Source: Exiguobacterium indicum HHS 31
Lineage (GTDB): Bacteria; Bacillota; Bacilli; Exiguobacteriales; Exiguobacteriaceae
Assembly: GCF_001939065.1 (NCBI RefSeq)
Contig: NZ_MPSZ01000008.1
Span: forward strand, 1 to 64,000
Reading direction: 5' to 3'
DNA length: 64,000 nucleotides
Shown here: positions 62,946 through 64,000 of the stretch, piece after piece
Position numbering within the stretch: position 1 is the stretch's first letter
How the letters are laid out: every line of letters begins with the position of its first letter
The notes under the pieces: generated by a model
What the model was told of the DNA's origin: nothing
Databases searched by the model: none
The model's input: only the letters and a program-made list of their open reading frames with translations
Position numbers and translations under genes: made by a program

Positions 62946-62994
62946 TGTATTAAAACAATAGTACATCCAATTACTGTATCATAACTATAGTACA
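62946..62994 (-). promoter_or_regulatory. Tandem operators of the GntR-ABC operon
   Basis: TGTATTAAAACAATAGTACA (62946-62965) and TGTATCATAACTATAGTACA (62975-62994) are two copies of the same 7-6-7 imperfect palindrome, TGTAxxA..TAGTACA. They are 29 bp apart and lie 15-65 bp before the GntR start. The spacing of nearly three DNA turns suits cooperative binding. Confidence 0.6.
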
Positions 62995-63235
62995 GCATTG
63001 AGTCAATCATTCTTTTTTAGAATTTCCAATAATCATTTCAAAATTCCCAGCACAAGAGAGTAAACATACTCTCCGCTAGCTTTTGTAGTTCACATACTAT
63101 TAATAAAAGAAACGTTATCCTTACACTACAAAAATTAATTACTCCTTGGTAGAACTGTTAAGTTGCAAAATAGTAATGTGATGTTTCTTGTTCGTCATCT
63201 TTGCTATGATTAGAATGAAGGGAGCATGATTACAT

Positions 63236-63427
63236 ATGATGATGTTATTTTGGATTGCTTTAGTTATTTGCCTTATCGGTCTTGTCTTTACCTTAAGAAT
63301 TGGTCAAAAACCTTCAGAAGAACAATACGACTATAAAACCTCAGCTAAGAACATGTCGTGGATGTACTTCATTTTTTTACCGATTATTCTCATTTTGTTG
63401 GGATTTCTCTACTATTTCTTGAGTTAA
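63236..63427 (+). CDS. Small membrane protein, two helices
   Basis: 63 residues with helices at about 3-21 and 42-62 and a polar middle (GQKPSEEQYDYKTSAKN). GAAGGGAGC lies some distance before the ATG pair. A terminator follows. No family recognised. Confidence 0.55.
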   Translation: MMMLFWIALVICLIGLVFTLRIGQKPSEEQYDYKTSAKNMSWMYFIFLPIILILLGFLYYFLS

Positions 63428-63448
63428 AGTAAGTCGATAGCTATTTAT

Positions 63449-63499
63449 ACGAAAAAGAAGAGAATGCACATCATAAAGAATGCGCTCTCTTCTTGCTCT
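63449..63499. terminator. Bidirectional terminator
   Basis: AAGAAGAGA.TGC and GCTCTCTTCTT form a hairpin between convergent genes, with A and T runs on the two sides. Confidence 0.7.
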
Positions 63500-63562
63500 C
63501 AATAATCAAATGTGCAGACCAGATTATCGCGATCAGCATCAAGTGACTTATGTTTGAACATT

Positions 63563-64000
63563 TTACGTTCTAGCAGCATTTGAATAACGCCGAAGTACAT
63601 CATCTTTCGATAGAGAATTGGGACTTTCAAATTCTATAAAATAGTCTAATTGCCACTTTTGTGTTGCGATGGCTTGTTTACTCGCTGGTTGGTCCCAACT
63701 CGGATAGACACGAATTGCCATTTTTCCTTTCGTCTTATCCGTCTTAAGGATCTTATGCTCCTTTAACACTTCCCTCGGAAAAGCAAATTGACCAAATCGA
63801 TTCGAGTCAGTGAACGTATTCACAACTAACAAATCCATCGCCGTTTCCTCTGAAAATGGTTGATTTTTATTCAGTGTATCCTTTTCCCAAATCACTACAA
63901 ACTGACCGAGTTTAGCGGTGGTCACTTTAGCAACTCGAAAGCGAACGGAAGTTTCCCCGATATAGAATCGTCCCGCTCCATATGTAGCATTCTGCACTTC
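63563..64000 (-). CDS. MepB family protein (partial, enters from the right edge)
   Basis: About 145 C-terminal residues are in the window. They include YGAGRFYIGETSVRFRVAKV, TTAKLGQFVVIWEK, FGQFAFPREVLKE and MAIRVYPSWDQPASKQA, all in the order of MepB proteins (named after a gene in the S. aureus mepRAB cluster). The frame is open to the window edge; a GTG near the edge is an internal codon. Function of MepB is unknown. Confidence 0.85.
   Translation of the reverse strand, partial: EVQNATYGAGRFYIGETSVRFRVAKVTTAKLGQFVVIWEKDTLNKNQPFSEETAMDLLVVNTFTDSNRFGQFAFPREVLKEHKILKTDKTKGKMAIRVYPSWDQPASKQAIATQKWQLDYFIEFESPNSLSKDDVLRRYSNAART

Overview
The window looks like a low-GC Gram-positive chromosome or large plasmid. 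Exiguobacterium or a close relative is my best guess, from the style of the proteins and the strong AGGAGG-type ribosome sites; this is inference, not a measured match. There is no rRNA, tRNA or CRISPR array, and I found no replication initiator, integrase or partition gene, so replicon type is undecided.

Region 1 (1-16.8 kb) is AT-rich and loosely packed. It holds a cell-surface glycosylation operon (DUF6044 membrane protein, GT2 glycosyltransferase, GtrA), a cysteine-free Rrf2 regulator, an MFS exporter, a globin-coupled chemoreceptor (HemAT type), a decayed IS3 element, a KAS III gene (fabH) with a FapR-like operator next to a ruined fabF, a diguanylate cyclase, small membrane proteins and a second IS3-family element.

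Region 2 (16.8-25 kb) is a conflict-gene cluster: a truncated polymorphic toxin with a DUF3885 candidate immunity gene, a subtilase lacking its serine domain, a secreted DNA/RNA endonuclease lipoprotein, a phospholipase A2-like exoprotein, a RadC-like protein inside a hairpin-rich repeat, and a Phd/RelE-type toxin-antitoxin pair behind a perfect 22-bp palindrome. Region 3 (25-34.4 kb) is a type I restriction-modification system (hsdM, hsdS, hsdR) preceded by a fused methylase-specificity protein and by an SOS-box-led YolD-like remnant. Region 4 (34.4-37.4 kb) repeats parts of region 2: a second nuclease lipoprotein and second and third copies of the hairpin-rich repeats. The R-M block is therefore bracketed by direct repeats.

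Region 5 (37.5-41.7 kb) holds small accessory genes, including a secreted ComEC-like MBL hydrolase with DUF3006. Region 6 (59.0-41.5 kb, minus strand) is a Gram-positive conjugation operon: XRE regulator, about 260 nt of highly structured leader, small two-helix protein, EssB-like protein, VirD4 coupling ATPase, VirB6-like protein, DUF5592/PrgI-like protein, VirB4, bifunctional muralytic enzyme, VirB8-like protein, relaxase with accessory proteins, and an ArdC-like antirestriction protein. A candidate oriT lies next to two tiny plus-strand genes. Two members carry lesions: an in-frame amber codon in the muralytic gene and a poly-A frameshift in a lipoprotein gene. Region 7 (59.3-64 kb) has a toxin fragment with a possible immunity gene, a GntR(YtrA)-ABC transporter operon with tandem operators, and a partial MepB-family gene.

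The best candidates for undescribed biology are the structured leader of the conjugation operon (possibly a processive antitermination element), the three-copy repeat with conserved coding potential, and the SOS-box/YolD arrangement upstream of the methylase.
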